From contig CM046850.1 of assembly GCA_025618425.1 (NCBI GenBank), positions 22,888,907-22,952,906 of the forward strand: a DNA stretch of 64,000 nt, given 5' to 3'. Source of the stretch: Heliocidaris tuberculata. Lineage: Eukaryota; Echinodermata; Echinoidea; Camarodonta; Echinometridae. A program made the position numbers and the translations under genes. Of the stretch, positions 22,401-36,200 are shown piece after piece. The notes under the pieces were generated by a model that had not been told where the DNA came from, made no database searches, and worked only from the letters and a program-made list of their open reading frames with translations. How positions within the stretch are numbered: position 1 is the stretch's first letter; the number at the start of each line of letters is the position of its first letter.

Positions 22401-25400
22401 TCCTAAAGCATAAAATGAAATTGAGCTATGATTTCTTATGATAGTGTCAAAAGATGAAACTGATAATTTACGATGGAATAAAGAAGATGATCATCTTACC
22501 TGACCAAAGAATGCAACCCTGAAGTAGTTGCCTAGCAACAGCTTGCCGGTACCTTGCAACTTCATGACCTTCTCATAGGCCTTGCTGAGCTTCCCGTATG
22601 CCAAAGCCAATTTCTATTAGACAAGGTTTGGAAATAAAGAATGTAGTTGTTGTCAATATATGACAAAATACAGTTTTTTCATTAATTACTTGTACAGTAA
22701 GTAGTCTAGAAGGTGATCCAAGGCATACTCTGGCAAAGATTTGTTCTGGGCTTCACATTGTCAGAGATATAGGGCTAGGTTTACAACTGGGTTTTAGGTT
22801 AGGTTTAAGATTAGGGTTTTTAGGGGTAGACATAGCCTTAGGTACAGGGTTGAAAGTTGGGAATTTGGTGATAACCAGAAACTGACCATGGGGCAATTGC
22901 CACCTGAGCATATGATGCAGAACCTAAAGAAAGAATTAGCCTTTACATGTAGCTCTATAACCACTATCTGTTTGGATATCTTGACAACCACTGTTGATTT
23001 GTGTACATACCTGGAAATCTCTCTTCTTCTCATAGAATGGAATGATAAGCTTATAGACCTCTCCCATCGACTCGTATCTCTCAGCCTTCTGGAGACCTTC
23101 AGCACAAAGTTCCAGTTCAGATAGAAGATTATCCTGAACAAGAAGGAGATATACAATAACACAATGTTACTACATGTATATGTATATCTATCTCCTAGAG
23201 CGTGACCATGTCATTACTTATTCTCTTGAAAGAGAATTGATCATATAAAATAAATTTGAATATGGACATTCTGTCATACAATATAAAAATATTGTCAGCC
23301 TTTTTCTTTTTTTCTTTTTTTTTGGTGCTTATTGAGAATTTTTGCGACTAACTTGTCAGCAAATTGACCTAAATCTCCCTTCTACCATTCAAAATGTTCT
23401 GGCTACGCCCCTGCCTACAATAAACGCATCACATCTTACCTCTGTGTACTGGACATCTTGCATCCCTGTATCGCTCTTGATGCCTTTCTCTTCTCCTTCA
23501 ATGTTTGGTGAGATGTTCTTGAAGGCCTGGACACCTTGAGGATAGGTGCCTTTCCTCTTGAGGTACTCGGCTATCAGAGCTGCTATATGGATGTAACAGT
23601 GAGCAGCCTGCAGAATGGAAAGTATAAAAGAAAGAAGAAAAAAACGGGTTCAGTTGTTGCCGTTGTCAGTGCATATCCTATCTGCCTTTGTATGTAAGGG
23701 AGTACTGGAGTAGGATTTTGCTAGCTTGTACTGCAGATCCACAATGACACAACTCAATCAAGTTCCTTATCATTATATCTTAAGACATGCTATTACCATA
23801 TTAATTCCAGCCTATGCGCCTTGGGGAACGTGGAAAAAGTTAATGAAAGTTACCTCAGAGTAGTTGCCATTGTCTATGTGTATCCTGGCCATACTGTCTA
23901 ACCATGTCCGTCTAAGCTCTGGTGTGCTGGCGTAGGACTTGGCCAGCTTGTACTGCAGGTCTACCAGCATCTCAGGGTCCTTCTCATGTTCTTTCATCTG
24001 AGCCGTTGCCATGAGAACTGTACGGATCTTCTTGGTGAGGTCTTTGACCTGTGATGGGAATGCAGTGTGCTGCAAGGAAGAGAGAAAGACAGTAATCAAA
24101 ATACAGTCAATACTGCTGTAGCATCCACCTGTACAGAAAGACCACCTCTCTATAAAGACAACAATTTTTGTTTCTCTTGAAGAGTGTTTCTCATTGAAAT
24201 GTGTATCAAAGAAATCTTTACATAAAGACCAACTCTTAATCTACAGTCCAGTGACTTATCCACGGAGAGAGATCAATACATAAGCATTTTGGGTTACCTG
24301 CATGCCTTTGTCACTGTTTGCGTAATTGTTGATGGTTGCCAAGGATTCCTGGAAGTGAGAGCTGTTGGCTTCTCCTATCAACTGAGCTACAGAGATGATC
24401 ACCTGCAAAATACATTTGAGATAGACAATCATCATCATCACATTATCATCACATCATCTCCACATATATGTACATTTTATCACCATTATCAACATCATCA
24501 TCACCATTACCATCATCATCTTCATCATCCATGTAACAATCATCGTTACAACTATTTTCATTGTCATTATTACCATCACCATTATCATCATCATCAGCAT
24601 CATTATCACTCTCATCATCATCATCATCGTCATTTTCCCTCTCATCATCATCATCATCATCATCATCATTTTCCCTCTCATCATCATCATCATCGTCATT
24701 TTCCCTCTCATCATCATCATCATCATCATCATTTTCCCTCTCATCATCATCATCGTCATCGTCATTTTCCCTCTCATCATCATCATCATCATCATCATCA
24801 TTTTCCCTCTCATCATCATCATCATCATCGTCATTTTCCCTCTCATCATCATCATCATCATCATCATTTTCCCTTTTAGCATCATCATCATCTCTCTCCT
24901 CCTCCTCCTCCTCCTCCTCCTCATCATCTTCTTCATCTTCTTCATCATCATCATCACCATACAAAAACTTTACCTGTAGGTGAACTCTGACAAAGTCCTT
25001 CCTCTGCGTGAACTCAAAGTTACTCCTCATGAGAAGGTAGAGAAGAGCGCAAGCTTCATTCCTTGTTGACACCAGCTTGGAGTTCAGATTCTTCAGAAGC
25101 TGTGAGAATTAGAAAATATATGGAATAATGAGACCAATAGCACAATTTGTAGGTCTTCTATTTCTTTTTCCTAAAGTGTAAAATATGTCCAGTATCAATC
25201 TTTTTTTTGGCTGTAAATATGTAAGGTATGCATGAGTAAGTTATGTGTATGTGTACGTTTGTCACATTGCATTTTTGAATTTTTTTTTTTTAAATCAAAG
25301 AAACTGACTTGAATCTGAACATTGTATACCAAATAAATGCAATTCCCCTCCCCCCCCAAAAAAACTAAAAATTATAATGTACACTGTACATTATAAATTT

Positions 25401-26837
25401 ATACATGTATACAGTACAACTAATTCTATATTTATACACAGGCAATTACTAAATTTTTGGATTTTGATGTTTTTCAATAAAAGTACAAAAATAGTACATA
25501 CTGCTAGACAGAGGTCTCCACATAGATTGGCTGTTCCTTTGAATAGAGGCACGGGGAACTGTATGAGAGAATAAGGGAAAATAGACATGTGTAAGCAAAC
25601 TGATATTAAAATATAATGAAATATATTCCTTCATTAGGTCCTCTTCAGATGAGAAGATCACAGCATAGTTTAATGCACAATCAAAGATATTAAAAGTGAA
25701 TGAGTAAATTAAAAGTGAATGAGTAAATTACGCAATGCGTAATAAATGTCCCCGCCGGAAGTGCAGATCTGTGGAAATTAACTAGCCTGAACCTTAAAAC
25801 TTCAGTGAAAAACTTTAGTGAATAAAATAATAATGTTACTGCATGCAAAAGAAGAGAATACCAACAATGCATGTATACAACTGAAATATAAAACATGAAA
25901 ACATTATGAACCTTCAGCCATTTTGAATAAATTTGCATAAATTTGCATGAATAATGAATTTCAAAATTCTGTGTAGAAGTTTGGAAGCCCCCACCCAGCC
26001 CTATCAGATAAAACAATCGGAATCAAAATCCAATGTGAAATAGAGAAGTAGCATTTTTCGTCAATTTTGAATAAATTTGCATAAATTTGCATAATTAATG
26101 AATTTCAAAATTCTGTGTAGAAGTTTGGTAGCCCCCACCCAGCCCTATCAGATAAAACAATCGGAATCAAAATCCGATGTGAAATAGAGGAGAAGTAGCA
26201 TTTTTCGTCAATTTTGAATAAATTTGCATAAATTTGCATAATTAATGAATTTCAAAATTCTGTGTAGAAGTTTGGAAGCCCCCACCCAGCCCTATCAGAT
26301 AAAACAATCGGAATCAAAATCCGATGTGAAATAGAGGAGAAGTAGCATTTTTCGTCAATTTTAAATAAATTTGCATAAATTTGCATAATTATTGAATTTC
26401 AAAATTCTGTGTAGAAGTTTGGAAGCCCCCACCCAGCCCTATCAGATAAAACAATCGGAATCAAAATCCGATGTGAAATAGAGGAGAAGTAGCATTTTTC
26501 GTCAATTTTAAATAAATTTGCATAAATTTGCATAATTATTGAATTTCAAAATTCTGTGTAGAAGTTTGGAAGCCCCCACCCAGCCCTATCAGATAAAACA
26601 ATCGGAATCAAAATCCGATGTGAAATACAGGAGAAGTAGCATTTTTCGTTGATTTTGAATAAACTTGCATAAATTTGCATAATTAATGAATTTCAAAATT
26701 CTGTGTAGAAGTTTGGAAGCCAGCACCCAGCCCTATCAGATAAAACAATCGGAATCAAAATCGGCCAAGAAATGACGGAGAAGTAGCATTTTCTAACATT
26801 TGAGCACACACGGACAGACGGACGGACGGACGGACGG

Positions 26838-26872
<35 letters not shown>

Positions 26873-27172
26873 CGTACGGAGCCCGTTTCATAGTCCCCTA
26901 AAATATATTATAGGATGGGACTCCGTTTTTATTACAGTAAAAACAGTACCATGTGCATTATCTGAATGGCTTTCATGTAACATAAATTTTGCAAGTGGGG
27001 TCATTTATTTTCTTCTCATTATGTTTTTAAAAGAAAAAGATGTCTAATGCTGACATTTTTGCCATTCATTGAAAGAGCAGCCATCAGGCAATGAAGTTTG
27101 GAAAATCAAGAACTTCACACAAAAGGGACAGAGTTCAAAGAAAAGGATGAGAAGTAGCAATATTCAAACATT

Positions 27173-27210
<38 letters not shown>

Positions 27211-30200
27211 TAGGTAGAGAGAGAGAGAGATAGATAGAGAGAGCCATGCATAGAAACATGTGCCACTGGACGTACACAATGAAATTTCATTGTGGAAGAA
27301 ATATGAGTTGACTGACAGAAATATTTGAAAGATGTTTACATGCGTCACTGCAGTAGAAGTGGTTCTCATTACAAAAGGAATCCAGTATATGAAAAGAGCA
27401 TTCATTTTATAGATTTCAGGATTATTCATGAGTGTCAATTTCCCTTTTTTTATCATTCCCAATTAGCTTGATGTTATGCGACATTTTCATACAAAACCTG
27501 AGACCTATTCTACTTTAAATAACTTGAAAGTATTTTTCCCCAGTCCAAAATCTTTTTTATTACAACAAAAACTTGTCGCATATCTTTCATGCAGCCTATC
27601 AAAATTATGTTCGGCCAATCAGCCAAAAGCTACTGTACAGATATTAAACTGTTCTTTCAGTATTTTCTTTCCCACTAAAAATGAAAAAAAGAAAGGAAAA
27701 TGAACTGGAAAAAAAAAAAAAAGTTTAAAAAAAAGAGAAAAGATGTTCATGTTGCAACAAGATTCCACAGATATGCTCAAGAGTCAAAGGTCATGGGTCA
27801 TCACGATGCCTACACACCGGGTAAGATTGACTGGGGGAATTAAAATTAGAGTCGTCCTCGGCAAAGAAAACCCGATGATAACGATGATGATGGCGGTGGT
27901 GGTGATGGTGTCGTGGTGGGATGATGTAGAGGTCTTCATCGAATTCGTCATAGTCTGACTATAGAGAGCGAATTACATACATGTACTTTGGGGCTACATG
28001 TATGAACTTTATGTATGATTTATCATTTTATTCAAATAATATGCTGACTGTCAAAAGTCTGTTATCTTGGGGTAAAAATATTTGAGTCAACACCCTTCTG
28101 GTTCCGAACAGATGACATGCCTACTGGATAGAGTCATTGCAATTTTTTAAAAACCCGCTAATTGGTGCTGCTTAGAGACAAATGCAGGACAATACAACAT
28201 TTAGACATTTCAAGTACGAAATACACACGTAGACAAGACAAGAAGATAATACATGTAGAGAAGCATATTAACCCTTGCGAGACAATTGACCACATTTTGT
28301 GGTTTGGCTCAATATCTTTTGATTCAGAGCTCTAAAAAATATACCAGATACATGAGTAGAAAGAGCAAAAATTTATGCAAAAACTATGTCCATTTTTGCT
28401 GCATGACCATATTCCGTTTGATGCCAAGAATTTAAAAAACGAGAATAATCTTTAAAATCCTTAAATTGGCAACACAATGAGAGGTTCAAAATCATGGTTT
28501 TTATCAAAACTGGCAATTTTTTTGAACTCTTCGACAGAGTTTGTAACCATGTATATTAATTTAAAAGATTTTACACCTTATTAGCACCTTGTAGCACTAA
28601 AAGAAAATATTATTGTTGCCAATTTGAAGAACAAAATGTGATCAATTTAGCCCTTAAATAATTCCTGTCCTGAAAGGGTTAACAATGCACAGATACAAGC
28701 TAATACATCAAAAATTAAAATAAGTCTGGGCCCTGTTCCATAAAACCTGTTATCAATAACAACTGACTCATTTCTATGACACATTTGCTCTCAGCCAATC
28801 AGATGCAGGGATTTTGGTAGCTTATAACAACTATTGTAACTTGTTATTGATAACAAGTTTTATGAAGCAGGGCCCTGAATGGAATCTCAGCATAAAAATG
28901 GACTAATTTCAGCTTGTAATTAGAAATGAGTGTTGGGACAGATCATTCCAATAGTTGCAATAATGTGAGTGCAGACGTCTTGCAAAGGAACGTCAAGAAA
29001 TATGCCTTTACATTCAATTCAATTCAATCTTTATTGTCCATGAGTAATACATCCAAATTTGTTCTGTTTAAATGCATATTACAAATATAAATACAAAAAC
29101 TTATAAAGATAATGGATTTAACCAAAAAAACAAAGAAAACATACACAAAAAAACAACAACAAATCAATGATCTTAATTGCCTGTTTGTGTGCTACGTTGA
29201 TATTGAGAAGATATTTAAAAAGTTAATATTCAGAAATTATGAACAGTAAGTATACATGTAGATCCCTACATACTTAAATGCTACTCACTATGGTTACTGG
29301 ACTTGACAAAGAAAATCACACTTTTCTGCTTGAAATAAAAAGATGTCTTCATTGAAAATACACTTTAAATACATATATAACTGTAATGAACTGGTTAGAA
29401 GATTTGAAAAATGGGAACAATAACAACAACAGCAGATGTGAGAGAATGATCTTACCCTGTTCAGGAATAGACGCAAGGAACTGAAGACATTCTTGAGTGT
29501 TGACTCAGACTGTCCTGTGTGTAGGAAACTGATGAAGATATCGATCACTTTCCTCATCAATGGGTTGTTACCGTCAGCACTGTCCATCGCAGTCTGCAGA
29601 GGAAACGATAAGTAATTTTAAAATAATTGTACAGTCATCATCATTGTCTACCCATGGATCCCTTCTATGGGGGGGGGGGGGGGGTCTTGATACCATACTC
29701 CATCTAACTCTATTGGTAGCCAACTCTAGACTAACTGTTCTTCAGTCTTCTTTTATGCAGTCTATCCATCTTTTCTTTGATCAGTCTCACTTCCTGTTTT
29801 TTTTTTTTTTTTAATCTGGGACCCCTCCCCCCAAAAAGATTAAAGTGATTGATTAACTTTGTGAAAAATTGTAAAATCAGCTCATATGCCAGTGAATTGT
29901 GTGCAGTCCTCTAACTACATATATAATTAAGGATATGTGAAAGTATGAGAGAAAATGGAACCCGTTTACTATCCTAAAAAAGAGAAAATCGCGATCAATC
30001 GCTAGCGCAAGTCGCTCGGCTTCTTCGCTGCGCTGCAGTCACAAAAACCAAGCACCAGCGCTTGGCGATTTCAGAGCGGGTTTCCAGCCCGTGCGGTATT
30101 CTGTGATAGAGCGAGGTATGCCAACCGTAAGAGTTCTTTAGGGTTCGGTGGTACTCTATCCCGACATCAATGTTCAATCGCAAATATCTTGATATATAAA

Positions 30201-33200
30201 CGACCGATCAGCTTATAAAACTCAGGCGATTCCTGTCTGAGCTAAAGGTTTGCAATTATGATTACAGCATTAGCTGGAACAGTGATTTTTTTTTTCAATC
30301 CTGGGCAAAGTTAATCAATGCCTTTAAGTTCAATCAGGAACATACTGTACATGTATATACAGACCCTCTGTAAGCCCTTGGGGGAAAGGATACTGTGATG
30401 CCCCACAGCTACTGTAGATCACTGACCTTGAAGTTAGTGCAGTAGAGACCTAGTACATCGAGAATGATCATGCCGCATTCCGCAGCAAGGTTTGCCTCCT
30501 GATTGATTCTTTGACTGGAATCAGATTCCGTCAAAGCAGCAACTAGAATATTCAAAAGCAGAAAGAAGATTAAATAATAAAACATGTTTCAATAATATGA
30601 TTTGCAATCATCTAAAATTCTGTTGTACATTTACATCAAACAGGAGGTAGACAACTTTAATTAAACTGCAGTGGATCTTCATGCAGTACAAAGACATGTT
30701 TTGTTCCTTTCCCTCTCCTTTTTCTAGCATTTAACTACATGTACATGTATTATGCTATACCACTATTTGCGTGTGGGAGCAGCAAACTGATTTTGATATA
30801 CATGTATGCAATAGAACAAAATAATTTTTAATAAAAAATGTGAATATACAGTACCACTGCAGGTAGGGTATATTCATAAAAGGCACTGTGCGTGTGCTCA
30901 ATGGGCACCAGAGCAAAAAAAATACATGTTAAATAATTACTGATGAACTTTGGAAGCACATAGCACTGTTACAGTGTATTAAAGCGAAGGATGAGTTCTG
31001 GAAAAGGTGGAAAATAATTTGTGAGATATCTCATTCCTTTTATGTCAGTTTGGAAGAACTTTGTTTTAAAAATGTCCCTGAAAAGAATAATTGCTCTTCA
31101 AATGCCCTCATACTTGAAATATGACGAGAAATAGCTGGCGTTCGGGCCGAACATTCATGCGACAGGTGTGTGCAGTCCCATATACCCATTTCTGTGTGCA
31201 GTGCATGTGCTGTTCAGTGAGAATGGGTCAAATTCTTATCATTTTGATGATTCAAAACCCTCAAGGTAAACACCAATTCTTATGTAGACATGATCAACCT
31301 CTCCCAATTGCTTTGAGACAGTTTCTTACACAATGAAATTGCATAACGAGAACCAAACTTTATTTCTTAAGCCCTTTACGAGAAAAGAATATATTACTAT
31401 CATTCTTGTTATTACCTACAAACCTAAGGATTACTCACCTAGTGGAAGATCTCCAACTTCCACCAGAGACCTAGTCTGAGGCAGTCTCTTGATGGCGACA
31501 GGCAGGGTGCGACTTCTCTCACTGGACGAGGGTTTTTCACGCAGTCTGAAATGGGTCAAGCCAAACAAATGTTAAATCTATAATCAGCCTTCACCTGATG
31601 CATACTAGTAGACTGATCCTTGTGAGAACCAATGGGTATTTTCTTCACGTGGTGCAATGTTAAGTGTTAAAGGGTACCAATCACCAACAAATATTTTACT
31701 CTGTATGTTAGAGGTTCCATGTCATTCTACTATATTCCAAATATGGGCTTTGAATATCACTTCTATAAAGAGATGTTACAAGTTTAATTATACTCTCTAT
31801 ATGCATAAAAGCGACTCGTGAATAGACTACTCAATGCACCCGTACGTACTCGCCATGATAAGGGCTCACGCGGAACCCAACTTGGAGGTTGGGTTCTGCG
31901 CGAGCACCTTCATTTTATCCTTTATTTCCTTCATACTCCTCAACTGTTGACCTATAGAATTTCAGATAAAGTTCTTTGAGGTTAATTTTATACTTCCTAG
32001 CGTTATACAAATTCTTTCTTTCAGGTGGTTGGTACACTTTAAGGAATTGCATTTACTTAATATAAACCCAAACACCAATATTTATCTGCACCTTCAATGC
32101 TTAATATGATAATACATGTAAATGAATTTGGGTGCTGAATGAAATATTTTGTTTCCATTTGTACGCTGAAAGAAGAAGGAAAAAAGACAGAACAAACCCA
32201 ATGCGAATACTATTAGATATTCTTCTTCTTAAAAACATACCATTTCATAATAAAAATTTGTAGAGACATGGTAGAAAAACCAAGAGAGCATGTAGCTCCA
32301 AGAATGAAACATATATGGAATGGGCTGCAATAACAATGGTTATGACTTTGATGCACATACAGTTGTACACGTAGAGTTGTACCATTTTGCAATAAGTAAA
32401 AATCACACGTGTTAAATGTATTTCTTCAATGCAAGAGAGCATTCACATGCATGAAGGGAAGGGAAATAAGTGCTTCCTTTTTTTATCCACAGTACATTCT
32501 ACAATTATAACTGATAAAAAAAACAAAAAAAGAGTAAAAAACAACAATGGAATCTAAATTCATAATATACACATTATAATGCAGATTTTTCATTGATTTG
32601 TAAATGGAGTAGATATAGAATACATGTGAAGAGAAGAATATGATTGAAAAATCTGTTATAATACACTCAAAATACAGAATGTAAATGTACACATGTAAAT
32701 ATCATAGCTAATAGAGTCAATTCAAATCTTTCATTTTGTTTTCAAGGGTTAACTAAGCTGCATACATGGATAAGGGGAGAGGCTACATAATAGTCTGGTT
32801 CTGTAATGTATATAAATTTTTGCACATTTCTTCTCTGAGCATCTAGTGACGAGCTATTCTATTAACCTGCTTTTTATAAATGAGCCTCAATGCCTGGAAT
32901 CCAGTTTAAATACATTACTTGTTGCTATGTCTGGCAAGCCTCGGGCAAGCTTTCAGGTTGTCAAGAACAACCTTTGTTTGAAAGGTATGTATAAAATTTG
33001 GATACATTACCGAACCTGTCTATTGTAGGGCATATTCATGGCATTTACAGAGTACATGTTTATTACAGGGGAGATTTCTTCTTTTTTTATATAATGTATT
33101 TCAAAACTTGAAGTATAGCAAATCTTACATTACAGGGTATATTTATCTGAGCACAGCAAACACCAAGTTTTCTTATGAAATATTACACCTCGTCAAAATT

Positions 33201-36200
33201 CATGTTTTCACAGAAGAGAGGCACATCATAATAAATTTAAAATAACCAAACCAATTACTCTATTGATTAAATTATCAGATTACATGTGAATTATTGAAAA
33301 ATTGTTTGAGGATACATCATAAAATCATACATTATCACATATTTTGGTATGATGCTTTTGACATGATAAAAGAACCCTGTGGAAAGGTTCAAGGGGTAAA
33401 AACAGTTCTGTCTGGAAAACAAAACAGGTTACCACTTGATGCAAAATGTACTTTCTATACAGGCTGATATTTTGGTTACATGTCATTTTTATGAAGGTTC
33501 GTTACTCCGAAGGTTCGTAATTCTGAAGGTTCAAATTCCAAAAATGAAATAGGGTTCATACATGTAATTCCGAAAATGAAAAAGGCTTCATATTTCCGAA
33601 GCTTCGTAATTCCGAAAAGTTATGTATTACTCTACTGCATATTTGGAATTACATGTACGAACCTTAGGAATTATGAACCCTTTTTCATTTTCGGAATTAT
33701 GAACCCTATTTCATTTTCGAATTACGAACCTTCGGAATTATGAACCTTCAGAAAAACGAACCTTCGGACAAACGAGTACCCCCCGATATTTTGACTGGAG
33801 TCAAAACAGAAGTGGCCACTACCTCTTTAGAGGTAGAGTTTATATCAGGTATGGCAGTACACTTACAATGTACACAAAAGATGTACATGTAGGTCTTACA
33901 TGAAGCCATACGCTTTTTCTCTCTTTTTCAAAACATGATGAAAAGCTATAATGACTGACTGTACCTGCTAACCAGCCACACAAAATACTGCACAAAAGCA
34001 CATTAATTTGAAAACAAAATGAGATGTGCTAGGTTTTAGCATGTTTGGCTGCACTGAAAAATTTCTTTATTGAATGATACATACACAGTCACGGCCCAGG
34101 ACTGCAATGACATGGACTTAAAAATTGACAAAGAAGTACAAATGTTTCCTAAGAACCTGTTGATTCTCAAATACACATGGAATATGGTTGAAATGTCAAA
34201 TTTGGAAGAATAATTTTTGTGAACAAACACTGCAATAAGAGCAGAAAATCTGTGAAATAAAAAAAGAATACAGGAACCAAATCAAACCAAACAATTGATT
34301 TTCTAAAGAAATATTAACAGTTTTTCTATGAAATCAGATCCCAAAGTGATGAAAGACCCATGGGAATAAACCGTGCTTATATAGTAGAAGAGCAGACCTT
34401 GAAAATATTCAGATGAATAGACATTCTAATGCAATCCTAGTAGTACAGAGAAAAAGAAAGAGAAAGCTACCTATATGCAGATACATGTAGATATAATAGT
34501 TAAAATAAGAGAGAGAGAGAAAGAAAGACAGATCAGAGAGAGAGAGAGAAAAAAAACCAAAAAGAGGGAGAGTAAAGAGAGAAAGGAAAAAAGATGGAGA
34601 GTGAGTATGAGAACAGGAAAGAGAGGAAAATATAGATAGAAAGATAGAAGAACAAATAGAGATGGAGAGAGACGATGCAAAGAATCAAATCAAAGAAAGA
34701 AAGACTGACAGAAATGAAATGTACAAAGGGAGAGAGGGAGGAATAAAAGAAAAACAGAAGATGCAGTCTGATGCATAGAAATATGGAAACACAATTTATG
34801 ATGGTTTCTACCAGTAATAGAAACCAAACACCAACCTCATTTTAATAATTAAAAGATACAAAGATACACTGCACCAAGAGATACAACTATTTCAGAAAGC
34901 AATCTATGCAAGAGGCAAGCAGAGATTCAGGGGGCTTGTTCTGATAATAAGCCAGAGGGTCTTGTGGGGTTAAAGGTCAAGGGTCAAAGGACAGAGGTCA
35001 TAGAGCAAGAACCAGATGCACACCATGCAAATCTTTCTTTTCTTTTTTTTTTCTTTCTTTTTAAAATAGATTTACATTAAAGGTAGAGGGGGGTATTCAA
35101 GCTTGTTCTAACACGGCAGTTGCTCTTACCAGTTTTCATCCATTGGGGAAGATTGGGATCCATCACAGGGGTACAAAGACACGACCCCCGAGCAGAAAGA
35201 TAGAGCAGCAGGCGACGGATTTCACCCATTGATAGAGAGGGCATATCAAGATAGGATTGGGGAATACAAGGGGTGGTGGGTAGGGGCGAGATGAGAAAGT
35301 CAGATAATCAAGATGAGCTTAAAATTTATATTCAACAATTACAAGGCCCTGTTTCATAAAACGTGTCATCAATGACAAGTTGCAATAACTGTTATAAGCT
35401 ACTGAAATCCTTTCGTCTGATTGGCTGAGAGCAAATTTGTCGGTAAAAATCACCGACAAGACACTTGATGAAACGCCCCCCCTCAGATTTGTATTCATCG
35501 AACAGAGGTTTAGAAGTTGTCGTACGCGTTTAGAGTAGATATTTGACAGTGATGGTACACTGTATGAAATGTGGATCTACAGGTACATTAGGAGAGTTCA
35601 AAGGTCAAGCTGATTTCATTCAAAGGGGGAATGCTGGCTACAAGAGGGAAGTGTGATTGCTTGGCAAAAGTGTAAGACCGAGAAAGATACACTAATTGTT
35701 GTGAAATAACACAGCAGATCTTTGCAAGAAAATAGTTCATTTAAACTGAAAATTGAAAATAAATTGAAAAATTAAATGATGTCCCATATTTTAGGGAGAT
35801 GCAGATTTTAAACATTATCATTTGAAACAGACTGAAAATTTGAAACTAATGTAACTCCCAAATCACAGCAGTATAAAAACACACCTTCAAGCAAAATGTT
35901 GGAGCAATGACATATTCACGTACTTGTAATAATAAGATTCAAAGTATATCCTGACTAATGATAGATTCTTTTCTTTTCAAATCAGTTTTATTAAAAGAGC
36001 TTCATTAAGGACAGACAAATTCTATCTTTGTTTTACCTTCCATTCAATAAGGAAATAACCCTTAGATTGATCTGGGGAGAGTAAGAGAAAGAACATGGCA
36101 GGCCAGGAAGACAACAACTACAATGTCATGTATAGGATTATTATGATGATAATTATGACGACTGCATGCTACAACAAAGCGTATAGTCTAATATATGTTT

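Noticed and set aside
24289..25072. Long open frames of His-, Asp-, Met- and Ser-repeats (up to 207 residues)
   Set aside because: They arise from (CAT)n repeats that stay open in all frames; the true coding parts here are the DOCK exons 24298-24402 and 24974-25099.
30043..30183. 62-residue - strand frame or a 5S rRNA-like gene
   Set aside because: The frame has no recognised domain. Similarity to 5S (GAATACCG with upstream GGTT) is too short and the spacing is wrong, so only an unidentified RNA is proposed.
32846..33028. 60-residue + strand frame containing [11 protein letters not shown]
   Set aside because: The same peptide appears at 19302-19589 on the other strand; both are translations of the TA-flanked MITE.
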